DNA from: Bacillota bacterium
GTDB lineage: Bacteria; Bacillota; Clostridia; Christensenellales; Aristaeellaceae
Length of the DNA stretch: 64,000 nucleotides
Assembly: GCA_023413135.1 (NCBI GenBank)
Contig: JAEZQK010000118.1
Coordinates: forward strand, 40,930 to 104,929
Reading direction: 5' to 3'
Positions 52,634 through 61,393 of this stretch are shown piece by piece. Made by a program: the position numbers and the translations under genes. The stretch's first letter is position 1. Every line of letters begins with the position of its first letter. The notes under the pieces are model-generated. The model was not told the DNA's origin. It saw only the letters and a program-made list of their open reading frames with translations, and did not search any database.

Positions 52634-53421
52634 ACCAGCCCTTCTATGATTTGTGTCAGCACGGCCAGCGCTGCGCCTACCAGACCGATGCAGATCATGG
52701 ACAGGAGCACCAGGGACATATCCCCGGAATCCATTCCCCGGGTAATCAGAAAGCCCACGCCGGATTTGGCGCCAAGCATCTCGGCTGCCAGCACCACCAT
52801 CCAGCCTGCGCTGGTGGAGGTGCGGATTCCCGCAAAGATGGCATCCAGCGCCGAAGGCACGGCAATCTGCAAAAGCATCTGCCGCCGGTTGGCGTGGAAG
52901 ATCCTCCCCACGCTCAGGTATAGCTGATTGACATTTTGAATGCCCGCTTGCGTATTGACTACCACGGACATCACCGCGCCGATAAACACCACCAGTATTT
53001 TGGGAAACTCGCCGATCCCGAACCAGATGGTGATCAAAGGGATCCAGGCCAGCGGGGGAATTGCGCGAAAGCTGGTAAACAACGGTCCGAAAAGGGCATT
53101 GGCCTTTTTGTTCCAGCCCAGCAAAATGCCAAAGGAAATGCCAAGTACCCAGGAAGCAAGAAGCGCCGCAAACACCCGCTGCAGGCTGGCCCAGATGTGC
53201 TGCCACAGGGACAGCCGCATGATGGGCTTTTCCAGCAGCCGCATGAACCGTTCCCAGATCGCTTTGGGCGAGGGGAACATGGCCGTTTCCTGACCGGAGA
53301 CCACGACCCATACAAGGATGAGCAGACCCAGCGACAGAAAGGGCAGCAGCCTATATACGCGCTTTCGGATCATTTCTTTGCGCTCGGCCTCGCTGCGTAC
53401 GATTTGACTTTTTGTCTTCAC
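52603..53421 (-). CDS. NitT/TauT-type ABC permease
   Basis: A 272-aa SsuC/TauC-like permease with about six membrane segments and the coupling loop with AVPSALDAIFAGIRTSTSAGW near 195-215, followed by EMLGAKSGVGFLI. The GTG at 53421 overlaps the stop of the upstream permease (GTGA). Two different permease genes in one operon imply a heterodimer. Confidence 0.88.
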   Translation of the reverse strand: MKTKSQIVRSEAERKEMIRKRVYRLLPFLSLGLLILVWVVVSGQETAMFPSPKAIWERFMRLLEKPIMRLSLWQHIWASLQRVFAALLASWVLGISFGILLGWNKKANALFGPLFTSFRAIPPLAWIPLITIWFGIGEFPKILVVFIGAVMSVVVNTQAGIQNVNQLYLSVGRIFHANRRQMLLQIAVPSALDAIFAGIRTSTSAGWMVVLAAEMLGAKSGVGFLITRGMDSGDMSLVLLSMICIGLVGAALAVLTQIIEGLVCPWKAKRSS

Positions 53422-54257
53422 AGCTTTTTCCACCCCAATACCTTGTTCTCCGCCAGCCCCAATACCCAGGTGAATGCTGCGCCGATCACGCCGATAACCA
53501 GGATGCCCAGTATGATAAGGTCTGGCCTGGCAAACTGCCGCCCCATAAGGATCATATAGCCAAGGCCGGCGGAGGAAGCCAGCATTTCCGCCGCTACCAG
53601 TGTGGCCCAGGCATTCCCAAGCGCTACGCGGACGCCAGCGAATGTCATGGTCATGGCGGAAGGGATGCCGATTTTATAGAAAATAGTGAAGTTGGATGCA
53701 CCGCAGGTTTTGGCTACGTTGACAAGGACGGGGCTTGTCTGCCTGATGCCTGTATAGGCGTTGATGACGCAGGGGATGAAAGCGGAAAAGAACACAATAA
53801 ATGCCTTGGCACGAAGCCCGATCCCTAGCCAGACGATGGTGAGGGGAATCCATGATACCGGTGGGATGGGCCGTACGATTTCGAACACGGGGCGCATGAA
53901 TTTGTCAAAGCCCTGATACCAGCCCATGAAAAGCCCCAAGGGCACGCCAAATGCAACAGCCAGCAAAAATCCCGTCAAGGCAACTTGAAGGCTGGCCAGG
54001 ACATTCACGCTGAGTATGGCACCATCCGGGTTGGCGTCATGCAGTTTTAAAATGAACAGTTTGAAGATTTCCGAGGGAGAGGCGATGTACCTGCTGGAAA
54101 CGAGCCCGGCGGAAACCGCCAGCTGCCAGACCATAAAGAAGCCCAATACCCCCGCTATGCTCAAAAGCGTTCGCTGGTATTCATTTTTCCGCTTTTGCCT
54201 TTGCACCAGCCGTACCCGTTCCTCATTGGAAAGGCGCCGGTTTGACGCGTCCTGCAC
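53418..54257 (-). CDS. NitT/TauT-type ABC permease
   Basis: A 279-aa SsuC/TauC-like permease, paralogous to the next gene. About six membrane segments; coupling loop GIPSAMTMTFAGVRVALGNAW, then EMLASSAGLGYMI. GTG at 54257 follows AAAGGAGG. The substrate is a small organic ion; family members carry nitrate, sulfonates, taurine, thiamine precursors or aromatic acids. Confidence 0.88.
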   Translation of the reverse strand: MQDASNRRLSNEERVRLVQRQKRKNEYQRTLLSIAGVLGFFMVWQLAVSAGLVSSRYIASPSEIFKLFILKLHDANPDGAILSVNVLASLQVALTGFLLAVAFGVPLGLFMGWYQGFDKFMRPVFEIVRPIPPVSWIPLTIVWLGIGLRAKAFIVFFSAFIPCVINAYTGIRQTSPVLVNVAKTCGASNFTIFYKIGIPSAMTMTFAGVRVALGNAWATLVAAEMLASSAGLGYMILMGRQFARPDLIILGILVIGVIGAAFTWVLGLAENKVLGWKKL

Positions 54258-54303
54258 AGATGAATCCTCCTTTGTGGCGGATCTGGCCCATTCCTCAAAG
54301 TTT

Positions 54304-54351
54304 TAAGGGGAGGCCCGGGAGATGAATTGTCATCCCAACGGGTCCTCCCCC
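54304..54351 (-). terminator. Intra-operon hairpin after the binding-protein gene
   Basis: GGGGAGG-C-CCGG pairs with CGGG-T-CCTCCCC across a 20-nt loop, between the binding-protein and permease genes. The T tract is weak (TTAAAA), so it is more likely an mRNA-stabilising or attenuating hairpin that keeps binding protein in excess. Confidence 0.6.
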
Positions 54352-54376
54352 CGCCAGATAGGATTAAACAAAAGTA

Positions 54377-55531
54377 TTATTTGATTTCAATGCCTCGGGC
54401 CTCAAAGTCAGCCAAAGCTTCCGAAGCGATGGAACTGTCCACCAAATGGTTGTCCAGCACCTTCAAACGGTCGTCCGCAGTATACTTGCCCTGTTCAATG
54501 AAGAAATCCAACGTTTCCAGCAGGTTGTTTTCCGCGCGAAGGAGCTCACGACCCGTATACAGGCCTTTTTTGTCGGCTTCCGTTTCCGTCATGACGGCAA
54601 TGGCTTCCTTCATGCTGGGGCAGCGGAAGTATTCCAAAGCCCGGCGGCAAATGCTTTCATCGCTGACCACGCCTTCGGTCTCGCAGGAATCTACATAATA
54701 GGCAATGGCCTTTTCCATGTTTTCTTCGCTTTCGTTGCACCATTGCCATGTAAGGTAATACACCTGCCACACTTTTTTGATGAGATCGCGTTTGTTCTCC
54801 AGGGCGTCCTTCGTAGCTACCAGCCCGCAGGTGCTGACAACGCCCAGCTTGCCCGCGTCGCCCACACGCACAAAGCCCGCATCTTCCGCAGCAAAGGCAA
54901 CGGCGTTCCATACAGCCAGGCCGTCGGCTTCGCCGCCCTTAAAGGCAGTCAGGGCGCTGCTGACATCCATATTCACAGACTCGATGTCCGGGGTGCCAAG
55001 GCCAAACCCCTTCAGGGCCGCCGCCAAAGTCATGTGCAGGTTGGTGCCTACAGGATACAGCCATTTGGTACCCTTCCATGTATCGGTATTGCCGTAGACT
55101 TCGGGATAATCCGCAAGGGCGCCCTTGCCGGCCGCGAGGATGGGGCTGTCGTTGCGCACGAACAGCGCCAGGTTTTCCTCATAGTCACATACGCCAACCA
55201 TGCGCACGTCGTAGCCCAACTGCCCGACCAATACGCCAGGTCCTCCCACATCGGCGATGTCCCAGCTGGCGTTGGCTTCCATCATGGCAGGGCCATTGAT
55301 GAAGGACTGATATTCAATGTCGATATTCAGCTCGTCAAAGAAGCCTTCCTGCTCTGCGATGTAAAAGGGAATCGAATGGCCGGACCCCGAGAAGAAGCCG
55401 ACGCTGACGGTTTGCCTTTGGGCCAATGGTTCCAGTCCGAATGTGGTGCTGCTTTGCGCCAGTGCGCCGGCTGAAAAGAGCATCGGGATCACAAGGGATA
55501 CTACCAATAGCCGGATTGTCCACCGTTTCAT
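54377..55531 (-). CDS. NitT/TauT-type ABC substrate-binding protein
   Basis: A 384-aa exported binding protein. A signal peptide covers about residues 1-26 (TIRLLVVSLVIPMLFSAGALAQ) without a lipobox Cys. The mature domain has VGFFSGSGHSIPFYIAEQEGFF, the SsuA/TauA-type entry, and DIADVGGPGVLVGQL, GLAVWNAVAFAAEDAGFV for the ligand cleft. ATG at 55531 follows GGAGGG. It is the first gene of the operon and lies downstream of a LacI-type operator. Confidence 0.85.
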   Translation of the reverse strand: MKRWTIRLLVVSLVIPMLFSAGALAQSSTTFGLEPLAQRQTVSVGFFSGSGHSIPFYIAEQEGFFDELNIDIEYQSFINGPAMMEANASWDIADVGGPGVLVGQLGYDVRMVGVCDYEENLALFVRNDSPILAAGKGALADYPEVYGNTDTWKGTKWLYPVGTNLHMTLAAALKGFGLGTPDIESVNMDVSSALTAFKGGEADGLAVWNAVAFAAEDAGFVRVGDAGKLGVVSTCGLVATKDALENKRDLIKKVWQVYYLTWQWCNESEENMEKAIAYYVDSCETEGVVSDESICRRALEYFRCPSMKEAIAVMTETEADKKGLYTGRELLRAENNLLETLDFFIEQGKYTADDRLKVLDNHLVDSSIASEALADFEARGIEIK

Positions 55532-55570
55532 GAAACGCCCTCCCATACATATTTGATTTTTCCGGTCGCT

Positions 55571-55587
55571 ACGTTTGCCCCAAACGT
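55571..55587. promoter_or_regulatory. LacI-type operator
   Basis: Inverted repeat ACGTTTG-N3-CAAACGT, 40 bp before the binding-protein start and 185 bp before the divergent lacI-type gene. A related half-site (CAAACGTT) is at 51025-51032 just before the oxidoreductase genes. Confidence 0.75.
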
Positions 55588-55772
55588 TTTATGAACGAAG
55601 TCTATCATAGCCTTTTCGATTTGTCAACCGTTTCTGCGCATGATGCAGCAAAAAAAGCGTAAAAATGCGTATCTTTTTAAGACATAGGCATCGTGCTTGC
55701 ACAACGCAGGCAACTATGCTAAACTAATTTTCACATTCACCTTTCTTCTGAAAAATGTAAAGGGGTGCAGCA

Positions 55773-56831
55773 GTGAACGCAAAGCTCAAGGACATTGCGA
55801 AAAAAGCGGGCGTGTCCGTTTCCACGGTATCCCGGGTAATAAACAGTGATCCGGTAAAGCCTGCAAGCCCGGAAACAGTGGAAAAAGTATGGAAAATTGT
55901 ACATGAAATGCAATATGTCCCGAATCAGACGGCGCGCATGCTGATCCACAGGGCCAAGAACGGCAGCGAGGAATTGGACCGCAAAAGCATCGGCTGTATA
56001 CTGGCTTCCTCCGATGATCTGTTTATCGATCCTTTCTTTTCCGAGGTGATCGCAGGCATATACCAGGAAACCATTGCCCAGGGGTATGCCATGGAATATA
56101 CGTTTCCCATCTCCAGCAAAAGCAGCCCTCAGGACGCGGCTTTTTTCAACAGCCTTGTTACCCGCTCTGTGAACGGGGCGATCCTTCTTGGGCGCATGAA
56201 CCAGGAAACGCTTGATATGCTAAGGACCCACATCCCGCATCTGGTTTACTGCGGTTTAAACTACATAGACGGCGATATCTCCCAGGTGCTGTGCGACGCC
56301 GTCCAGGGAATATCCCTGGCGGTGGACCACCTTGTACAGTTGGGTCACAAGCGTATCGGCTTTATCGGTGAAACCAACCGGGATCAGGCGCTATTAAACG
56401 AACACCGGTTTTCCGCATTCCAGCAGACCATGCTCAAGCATAACCTGCCGGTGGAAGAGTGCTATGTGGTGGAATCCGCCCTGTCCTTAAATGGGGGATA
56501 TGAAAGCATGTCCAGGGCTTTATCCCAGGGAAAGCATGCCAGCGCATACTTTTGCGTGAACGATATCACCGCCATTGGCGTGATGCGGGCCATTCAGGAG
56601 CGGGGACTTTGCATTCCGCAGGATATTTCACTGATCGGTTTTGACGACATCGAGCTGTGCAGCTTTGTTTCACCCAAGCTGACCTCCATTCATACCCATA
56701 AAAAGGCAATGGGAACCATGGCGGTGCGCATGCTCATGGATCAGATTCAAAACGATACCATCCCGGTAAGGACCTATATGCCTTTTAAGCTGATCGAACG
56801 GGAAAGCTGTATGATTAGCGGAAGCCGGTGA
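55773..56831 (+). CDS. LacI-family transcriptional regulator
   Basis: A 352-aa regulator. The N-terminal helix-turn-helix is LKDIAKKAGVSVSTVSRVIN (residues 4-23), followed by a hinge with PNQTARMLI and a periplasmic-binding-like effector domain (SIGCILASSDDLFIDPFFSEV, HKRIGFIGETNRDQ, ISLIGFDDIELCSF). GTG at 55773 follows AAAGGGG. It is divergent from the ABC operon that carries a LacI-type operator, so it likely controls uptake and the LarA/oxidoreductase genes. The effector may be the transported compound. Confidence 0.92.
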   Translation: MNAKLKDIAKKAGVSVSTVSRVINSDPVKPASPETVEKVWKIVHEMQYVPNQTARMLIHRAKNGSEELDRKSIGCILASSDDLFIDPFFSEVIAGIYQETIAQGYAMEYTFPISSKSSPQDAAFFNSLVTRSVNGAILLGRMNQETLDMLRTHIPHLVYCGLNYIDGDISQVLCDAVQGISLAVDHLVQLGHKRIGFIGETNRDQALLNEHRFSAFQQTMLKHNLPVEECYVVESALSLNGGYESMSRALSQGKHASAYFCVNDITAIGVMRAIQERGLCIPQDISLIGFDDIELCSFVSPKLTSIHTHKKAMGTMAVRMLMDQIQNDTIPVRTYMPFKLIERESCMISGSR

Positions 56832-56854
56832 TTAATCGATAGACAAATGAAACA

Positions 56855-56881
56855 GCAAGCTGGACAATAAGGCCAGCTTGC
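56855..56881 (+). terminator. Terminator after lacI-type gene
   Basis: GCAAGCTGG pairs with CCAGCTTGC across a 9-nt loop, followed by a modest T run (TTTTTCG 10 nt later). Confidence 0.6.
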
Positions 56882-56912
56882 CTTCAATGATTTTTCGTTT
56901 GGCCGCCTGGCA

Positions 56913-58025
56913 CTACGGTTTGCCTTTTTGCTGATCTAAGCCGCTTAAGGACTGGTTGGGTTTCACCAATCCCTCGGATGTCTCGTTCTTTTTTTCCTGA
57001 CCGTTGTTGCCCCCGTTGGGCGGAGTGCTGGCTTTGGGGCCTTGTTCCTTGTTTTTTGGCTCCGGAGTATTTTTTGGCTTGTCCTTATCATTGGGTGTGG
57101 CGTCAGGCTTCTTGTCTTTATCGGTGTTTGAATGGTCTTGCTTGGGCGCATCCGTTTTCTCGGGTGCGTTTGTTTTCTTGGGTGCATCTGTCTTTTCAGG
57201 CGATGTAGGCGGCGGTGATTCGGTTTCTGCCGGGGAAACGCCGGCGGTTGCCGTATGATCTATTGCATCCTCCGGATTCGCAGGCTTATTTTCTTCCATT
57301 TGAGGCTGCTTTTTGCCGTTTTGGTGGTTTAAAATCTCCCGTACCGGCTTTTTCAGCCATTCTTCCTTGGCCTCATCATGAAAGCCGTCACCACTTGACG
57401 CAAGGTTTTCTACGATCACAAGCCTTCCGGCCGTGGTATGGTATTGTTGTGCCTCCCGGATCTTATTCCGGTCCGTTTGAAAAGCCGTTACTGCAAGCGG
57501 CCGGCCATGCAAAACACTGCCGGCGCTGTTTTTGAGTTTGCCGGTAAGGCTGTTCACATTCTTCAGTCCCAAAGATGCGGCGGCAATGACCACGTCATTT
57601 TCCGCGTCATCCAAAAAATATTGCATGTCATCCAGGCTTTTTATTGTCATGTCAATAGCTATATCAATCGGCTGGTTCACCACGCCGCTTTCCGCAAGCT
57701 GTTTGACGATGGGCTGTGCATCCTCGTTCACGGCGCGCAGGGAAAGGACACGGTCAAACCAGTTCAAAGTATATTCAATGGAAGGATTCACATCGATGCT
57801 TACATAAGAATACGGAAGCCGCGCTAAAGCAAGAAAAGTACCGCTCAGGAAGAGGAGCATGATACTGGCCGCCATGACAAGGGGCCTTACCAGAGGCTTT
57901 CTTTTTTGGCAGAAAGTGATTTGCTGCCCCGGACGGTAGCGCTGGTTTTTAACCTTTGTAAACGTACCGTTTTCCGTTAGCAGCACGGCATGACGGCCAA
58001 CGATTTGCGCAACGACAGCTTTCAA
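56913..58025 (-). CDS. rsgI: RsgI-type anti-sigma factor
   Basis: A 370-aa single-pass membrane anti-sigma factor. The cytoplasmic N-terminal domain (LKAVVAQIVGRHAVLLTENGTF) binds SigI; one membrane helix (about 50-68, VMAASIMLLFLSGTFLAL) leads to a conserved periplasmic domain YSYVSIDVNPSIEYTLNWFDRVL, then a long low-complexity Pro/Lys/Asn/Thr-rich tail (from about 235). The tail has no recognisable carbohydrate-binding module. A TTG start at 58025 is preferred: it is 5 nt after AAAGGGATG, 5 bp after the sigI stop, and the family begins there. Confidence 0.88.
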   Translation of the reverse strand: MKAVVAQIVGRHAVLLTENGTFTKVKNQRYRPGQQITFCQKRKPLVRPLVMAASIMLLFLSGTFLALARLPYSYVSIDVNPSIEYTLNWFDRVLSLRAVNEDAQPIVKQLAESGVVNQPIDIAIDMTIKSLDDMQYFLDDAENDVVIAAASLGLKNVNSLTGKLKNSAGSVLHGRPLAVTAFQTDRNKIREAQQYHTTAGRLVIVENLASSGDGFHDEAKEEWLKKPVREILNHQNGKKQPQMEENKPANPEDAIDHTATAGVSPAETESPPPTSPEKTDAPKKTNAPEKTDAPKQDHSNTDKDKKPDATPNDKDKPKNTPEPKNKEQGPKASTPPNGGNNGQEKKNETSEGLVKPNQSLSGLDQQKGKP

Positions 58026-58029
58026 TCGC

Positions 58030-58737
58030 TCATCCCTTTCTGACAGAATCAAGATAGGTTGCAAGCCCGGGGTAATCTCCATCCAGAATTTCCACTACCG
58101 CCACGATATACCTGCGGTGCCGGTTCAGCAGCTTTAAGGAGAGGTGTGTTCTGATCGAAAGGGCGGCCACGGGCAGGCGGTGCGTATGCCTCATTTTCTT
58201 CATCAATTCCGGCGTCTTGAGCATACAGGCCGCCGCCTGGGCGCAGGCGCTTCTTGTCTTTTCGGATTTTGGCGAACAGTCCACCAGATCGATGAATTGA
58301 AAGCCATAAGCGGCAAACACTCCGGATGCGACAAAAAGTTCGTCCTTCAGGCTTTCTTCAAAGAGTGATGCGCTGCTTTTGAGAACCAACCTATTGGTAA
58401 ACGTATCGCCGTTTTGCTCTGTTTCTCCTGTGAATGCTTCCGGGGTAACATCGACTTCCCGTTTAAAGCGGTTCTGTTTGCGCTGATAGTCTATCAATCG
58501 TCTTTTGATCACCATCTGCACATATTTTTGAAAGTCGCCTTTCCCCGGGTCATATTGATCCACCGCTTCCCAAAAGGCAATCAGGGAGATAGACCATGCA
58601 TCATCGCTGTCGGACACATACCTTTTCAGCACAAAAGAGGCTGTCCTGAGAATGAAGGGTTTGTATTCACGCATCAGGCAGTCGTGATCGTCCATTCTTA
58701 TGCTGTCGGCCGTTATCCTGTCAGCTAGCCTGGGCAC
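58030..58737 (-). CDS. sigI: RNA polymerase sigma factor SigI
   Basis: A 235-aa sigma-70-related factor of the SigI group. Region 2 is recognisable in EYKPFILRTASFVLKRYVSDSDDAWSISLIAFWEAVDQYDPGKGDFQKY (short landmarks DAWSISLIAFWEA and KGDFQKY, about 24-72), then RRLIDYQRKQ. The C-terminal domain contains LPVAALSIRTHLSLKLLNRHRRYIVA in the DNA-binding helix region. GTG at 58737 follows GGAGG. It is co-transcribed with rsgI, the standard pair for sensing heat or extracellular polysaccharide in Bacilli and Clostridia. Confidence 0.88.
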   Translation of the reverse strand: MPRLADRITADSIRMDDHDCLMREYKPFILRTASFVLKRYVSDSDDAWSISLIAFWEAVDQYDPGKGDFQKYVQMVIKRRLIDYQRKQNRFKREVDVTPEAFTGETEQNGDTFTNRLVLKSSASLFEESLKDELFVASGVFAAYGFQFIDLVDCSPKSEKTRSACAQAAACMLKTPELMKKMRHTHRLPVAALSIRTHLSLKLLNRHRRYIVAVVEILDGDYPGLATYLDSVRKG

Positions 58738-58769
58738 TTAAACCTCCAATAACCGTATAATTGGGAACG

Positions 58770-58796
58770 CGGCAGGAGAAGAGACTTCACCTGCCG
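58770..58796 (-). other. Leader hairpin upstream of sigI
   Basis: CGGCAGG pairs with CCTGCCG across 13 nt, 33 bp before the sigI start. There is no T tract, so it is not a normal terminator; it could influence translation or mRNA stability. Confidence 0.4.
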
Positions 58797-58898
58797 GTTA
58801 TTACATACGTCTATAAGACGAATGGCTTCAAAGCTTCAAGCCCTGGAAATGCCTGGAACCCATGACGCATGATGCTTTTCATGCGCTGCGCTGCCGCC

Positions 58899-59669
58899 TT
58901 ATCCATTGTCCGGAATTGTGCCTGCACCGGTATTCACATCTGTATTGGTATCACCGGTGGATCCCTGATTTACGGACAACAAAGCATTTTCATAGGCATG
59001 CATCAATGCAAGCAGCGTGCCGTTGTCATTGCCTGCGTTTTCCAGAACCTTCTCCCGCAGCCTTTCGATATTCATGTAGGTAATCGGTTCCTGCGTTTCC
59101 GTCCCTGTCCCGATTTCATTGGATACGGTACCTAAGCACGCTTGCGAAAGCGCATCCAGCAGGGTGGTAAGAGCTGCCCGGGCGGTCTCTTTATCTGTTG
59201 CAGCGCGATATGCTGTAAGCAGTGTGTTCAACTGCGCCGCAGTTTCATCACCCGTCAACTGGCCGATGGCCTCCAGCACCTCTTGGGTATTTCTCACCCT
59301 GCCATAGGCTTTTCCGTTGCGCAAATCTTCCACCGGCTTTTCGTCACGCTTGCTTTCCTTATCCTTCTTGGGTTTATCAGGAATCTCTTGCGCATCACTG
59401 TTGCCGGTATCACCCGTAATCCCGGTGCCATCTGCCACAGGATCTTCGGCCGGAACTTCTTGATCCCTCTGATGCTTGTTCTCTTTAGCCGCATGATCCG
59501 GGCTATAAGAGGTTTTTGCATCGAGAACAGAATCAGTCTGGCCGTTCTTTTGCCCCCTGTCTGCGCCCATGTTGTCTTTGGGCCCCTTTGCTCCTTGCGC
59601 CAAAGCGCTGGATGTAAGCATGGTTGCTGCCAGCATAGCGGCTACCGTTACGGAGAAAATTTTTCGCAT
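58899..59669 (-). CDS. Secreted low-complexity protein
   Basis: A 256-aa exported protein. A signal peptide covers about residues 1-24 (VTVAAMLAATMLTSSALAQ). Residues about 25-110 are charged and disordered (Lys, Asp, Gly, Pro), and about 115-240 form helices (NTQEVLEAIGQLTGDETAAQLNTLL in short, LRNGKAYGRVRN). ATG follows AAAAGGGAGTG. It lies 161 bp upstream of sigI in the same direction and may belong to the SigI regulon. The family is not recognised. Confidence 0.7.
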   Translation of the reverse strand: MRKIFSVTVAAMLAATMLTSSALAQGAKGPKDNMGADRGQKNGQTDSVLDAKTSYSPDHAAKENKHQRDQEVPAEDPVADGTGITGDTGNSDAQEIPDKPKKDKESKRDEKPVEDLRNGKAYGRVRNTQEVLEAIGQLTGDETAAQLNTLLTAYRAATDKETARAALTTLLDALSQACLGTVSNEIGTGTETQEPITYMNIERLREKVLENAGNDNGTLLALMHAYENALLSVNQGSTGDTNTDVNTGAGTIPDNG

Positions 59670-60056
59670 GTTTCCACTCCCTTTTCTATTAACTCGTCCG
59701 TTTTATTCAGACATATAGCTTATTCGCAATACAATCCGAAAAAATTGGGCTGTTTCAGAAAAAGTTTGCGGACTTGACGGTTTTGCTTGATCATTTACCT
59801 GGATGAAGCGTGGTCAGGAGATTTTAAAAGGCCAAATCCTTATTGCACCGTTTTGCTTTTCAACAAATAGATCATTGGCAGCAGCATAATAAGGAATTTG
59901 GTGCTGAACCCAACGATCAGCCATGTTTGCAATGAAGTCGGCCAGGGAATTACAAAGGTGATCAGAACTCTGCAAAGCCATGTGAAAACCAAAAAGCTGT
60001 AAATATTACACCGAAAACGGGAAAATACGCTTGGAGCTGGATTACAGCTTTGGCGT
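59670..60056. other. Intergenic region with a possible gene remnant
   Basis: 387 bp. On the minus strand an open frame without a good start codon ends at 59840 and reads a hydrophobic segment (VLITFVIPWPTSLQTWLIV, then TKFLIMLLPMIYLL), which looks like the last two helices of a membrane protein; it may be a decayed gene. Upstream of the secreted-protein gene, CCCAA near 59746 and GCGAATA near 59721 on the minus strand could be a SigI-type promoter. Confidence 0.4.
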
Positions 60057-61358
60057 TTAAATAGTATAAACCGGATTCCCGATGCTGGCTGGTATCATGT
60101 TAAGGCCGGGCAGTGGCCGCCAGACCTCCGTGCGCACGAACAGGCTTCCATGAACGGACTTTTCTGCCTCGAAGCGGGCGTAAGCTCCCGGCACCTCCCG
60201 CCATATGAGCCCGGTCTGGTTATACAGCCGCACCTCATCCCCTGCGCGCAGATGGGAAAAAGTCATAAGCAGTGTTTCTCCGTCACTTTTTGTGGCCGTA
60301 TCGCCCATGCGGGCCGATCCCCACTGAAGGTCGATATGGGGGGCATCCGGCGTCATGCCTACAAAGGCATGGCCTTTTTTTAGTGATGCCAGGATATCGC
60401 TTTTGCTGCGGGAGGCGCTGTATAAAAAGGTGGCAGGTGTGGCCATCTGCCGAAACAGCTCGCCACGGTGGGCGTCACTGCCGCCGATGGCATGAAGGTG
60501 CCGCCCTTTGCACAGCTCGCCATGCCAGAACTGTATGGTGGCAGCGTTCTCGGGGGTAAAGGGGCCGTTCCAGATTTCGATGAGATCCGCGGGCACATCC
60601 GCATCCAGGCCAAACTTCCATCCGCAGGGGATGTCCATGGGATGGTTGATGGAAGCCAACGCCCCGTTTTGCCGGCCCTCCTGCATAATGGACAGCACTT
60701 CCTTCCGGCTGTTGGCCACGAAGGTTTTGACTGGCCTTTCTATGCCCAGCAGATTGTAATGGCCGTTGTAGTAGGTCATCTCCACACCGGGCAGCACCGC
60801 AAGGTCCGGGTAGCTGGGCAAAAAGGTATTCGAGGTCATGCAGTTATGGTCCGTAATAAAGATGTAGTCCAGCCGGTCCTGGCGTGCCCTTGCAATGGTC
60901 TCCTCCAGGGAATACCACCCGTCGGAATGATAGGTATGCAGGTGGGTATCGCCTTTGAGCAGAACCGGTTTTTTGGACGTTTGCTCAATTGTGACAGTTA
61001 CGGTGCAGCCTGATTCCTCCAACAGGTACAAGCCCAGCACCACATACCAGGTGCCTGCCACGACAGGGGCTGGGCGGTATCCCGGCGTGGCGTAATTTTC
61101 GTGGATGGTAATGCTTAAGCGCTCCGAGCCGGAGGCCCCGGCCAGCACGTGGTTCGGATCCTCCAGCGCCAGGTCGATGATGTTTATTTCCGATAGGCGT
61201 ACCCTTCCCGGCCCTTCCTCCGTTTGGCGGCGGCGCTGGTAGTCATAGGAAACGGTAAGCTGTTCTATATCCGTGCCCACCTGAACGGGAATGCGCAGAT
61301 ACTGACGCTCCTGACTCTTTTGAAGTATCAGGGTAAACGATTGGCTGTTTTCAGGCAT
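60057..61358 (-). CDS. CehA/McbA family PHP-domain metallohydrolase
   Basis: A 433-aa protein. Residues about 1-125 form a beta-rich N-terminal domain, and the PHP phosphoesterase domain starts at GDTHLHTYHSDG near 135-146 with metal ligands DxHxH, then DYIFITDHNCM, VLPGVEMTYYNGHYNLLG and IGGSDAHRGE. ATG at 61358 follows GGAAGGAAG. It has no signal peptide. It is the last gene of an operon with an LplB/LplC-type ABC importer, so it may hydrolyse an imported phosphodiester or phosphoryl sugar. Confidence 0.88.
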   Translation of the reverse strand: MPENSQSFTLILQKSQERQYLRIPVQVGTDIEQLTVSYDYQRRRQTEEGPGRVRLSEINIIDLALEDPNHVLAGASGSERLSITIHENYATPGYRPAPVVAGTWYVVLGLYLLEESGCTVTVTIEQTSKKPVLLKGDTHLHTYHSDGWYSLEETIARARQDRLDYIFITDHNCMTSNTFLPSYPDLAVLPGVEMTYYNGHYNLLGIERPVKTFVANSRKEVLSIMQEGRQNGALASINHPMDIPCGWKFGLDADVPADLIEIWNGPFTPENAATIQFWHGELCKGRHLHAIGGSDAHRGELFRQMATPATFLYSASRSKSDILASLKKGHAFVGMTPDAPHIDLQWGSARMGDTATKSDGETLLMTFSHLRAGDEVRLYNQTGLIWREVPGAYARFEAEKSVHGSLFVRTEVWRPLPGLNMIPASIGNPVYTI

Positions 61359-61393
61359 GGATATGCTTCCTTCCGCTGCGTAATAAATTGATA

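Noticed and set aside
52634..53311. Upstream extension of the first NitT/TauT ATPase
   Set aside because: It is a shadow of the permease gene; the ATPase family begins at the ATG at 52633.
57004..57258. Plus-strand open frames opposite the RsgI tail
   Set aside because: They are antisense products of the low-complexity repeat coding for the RsgI tail and lack start signals.
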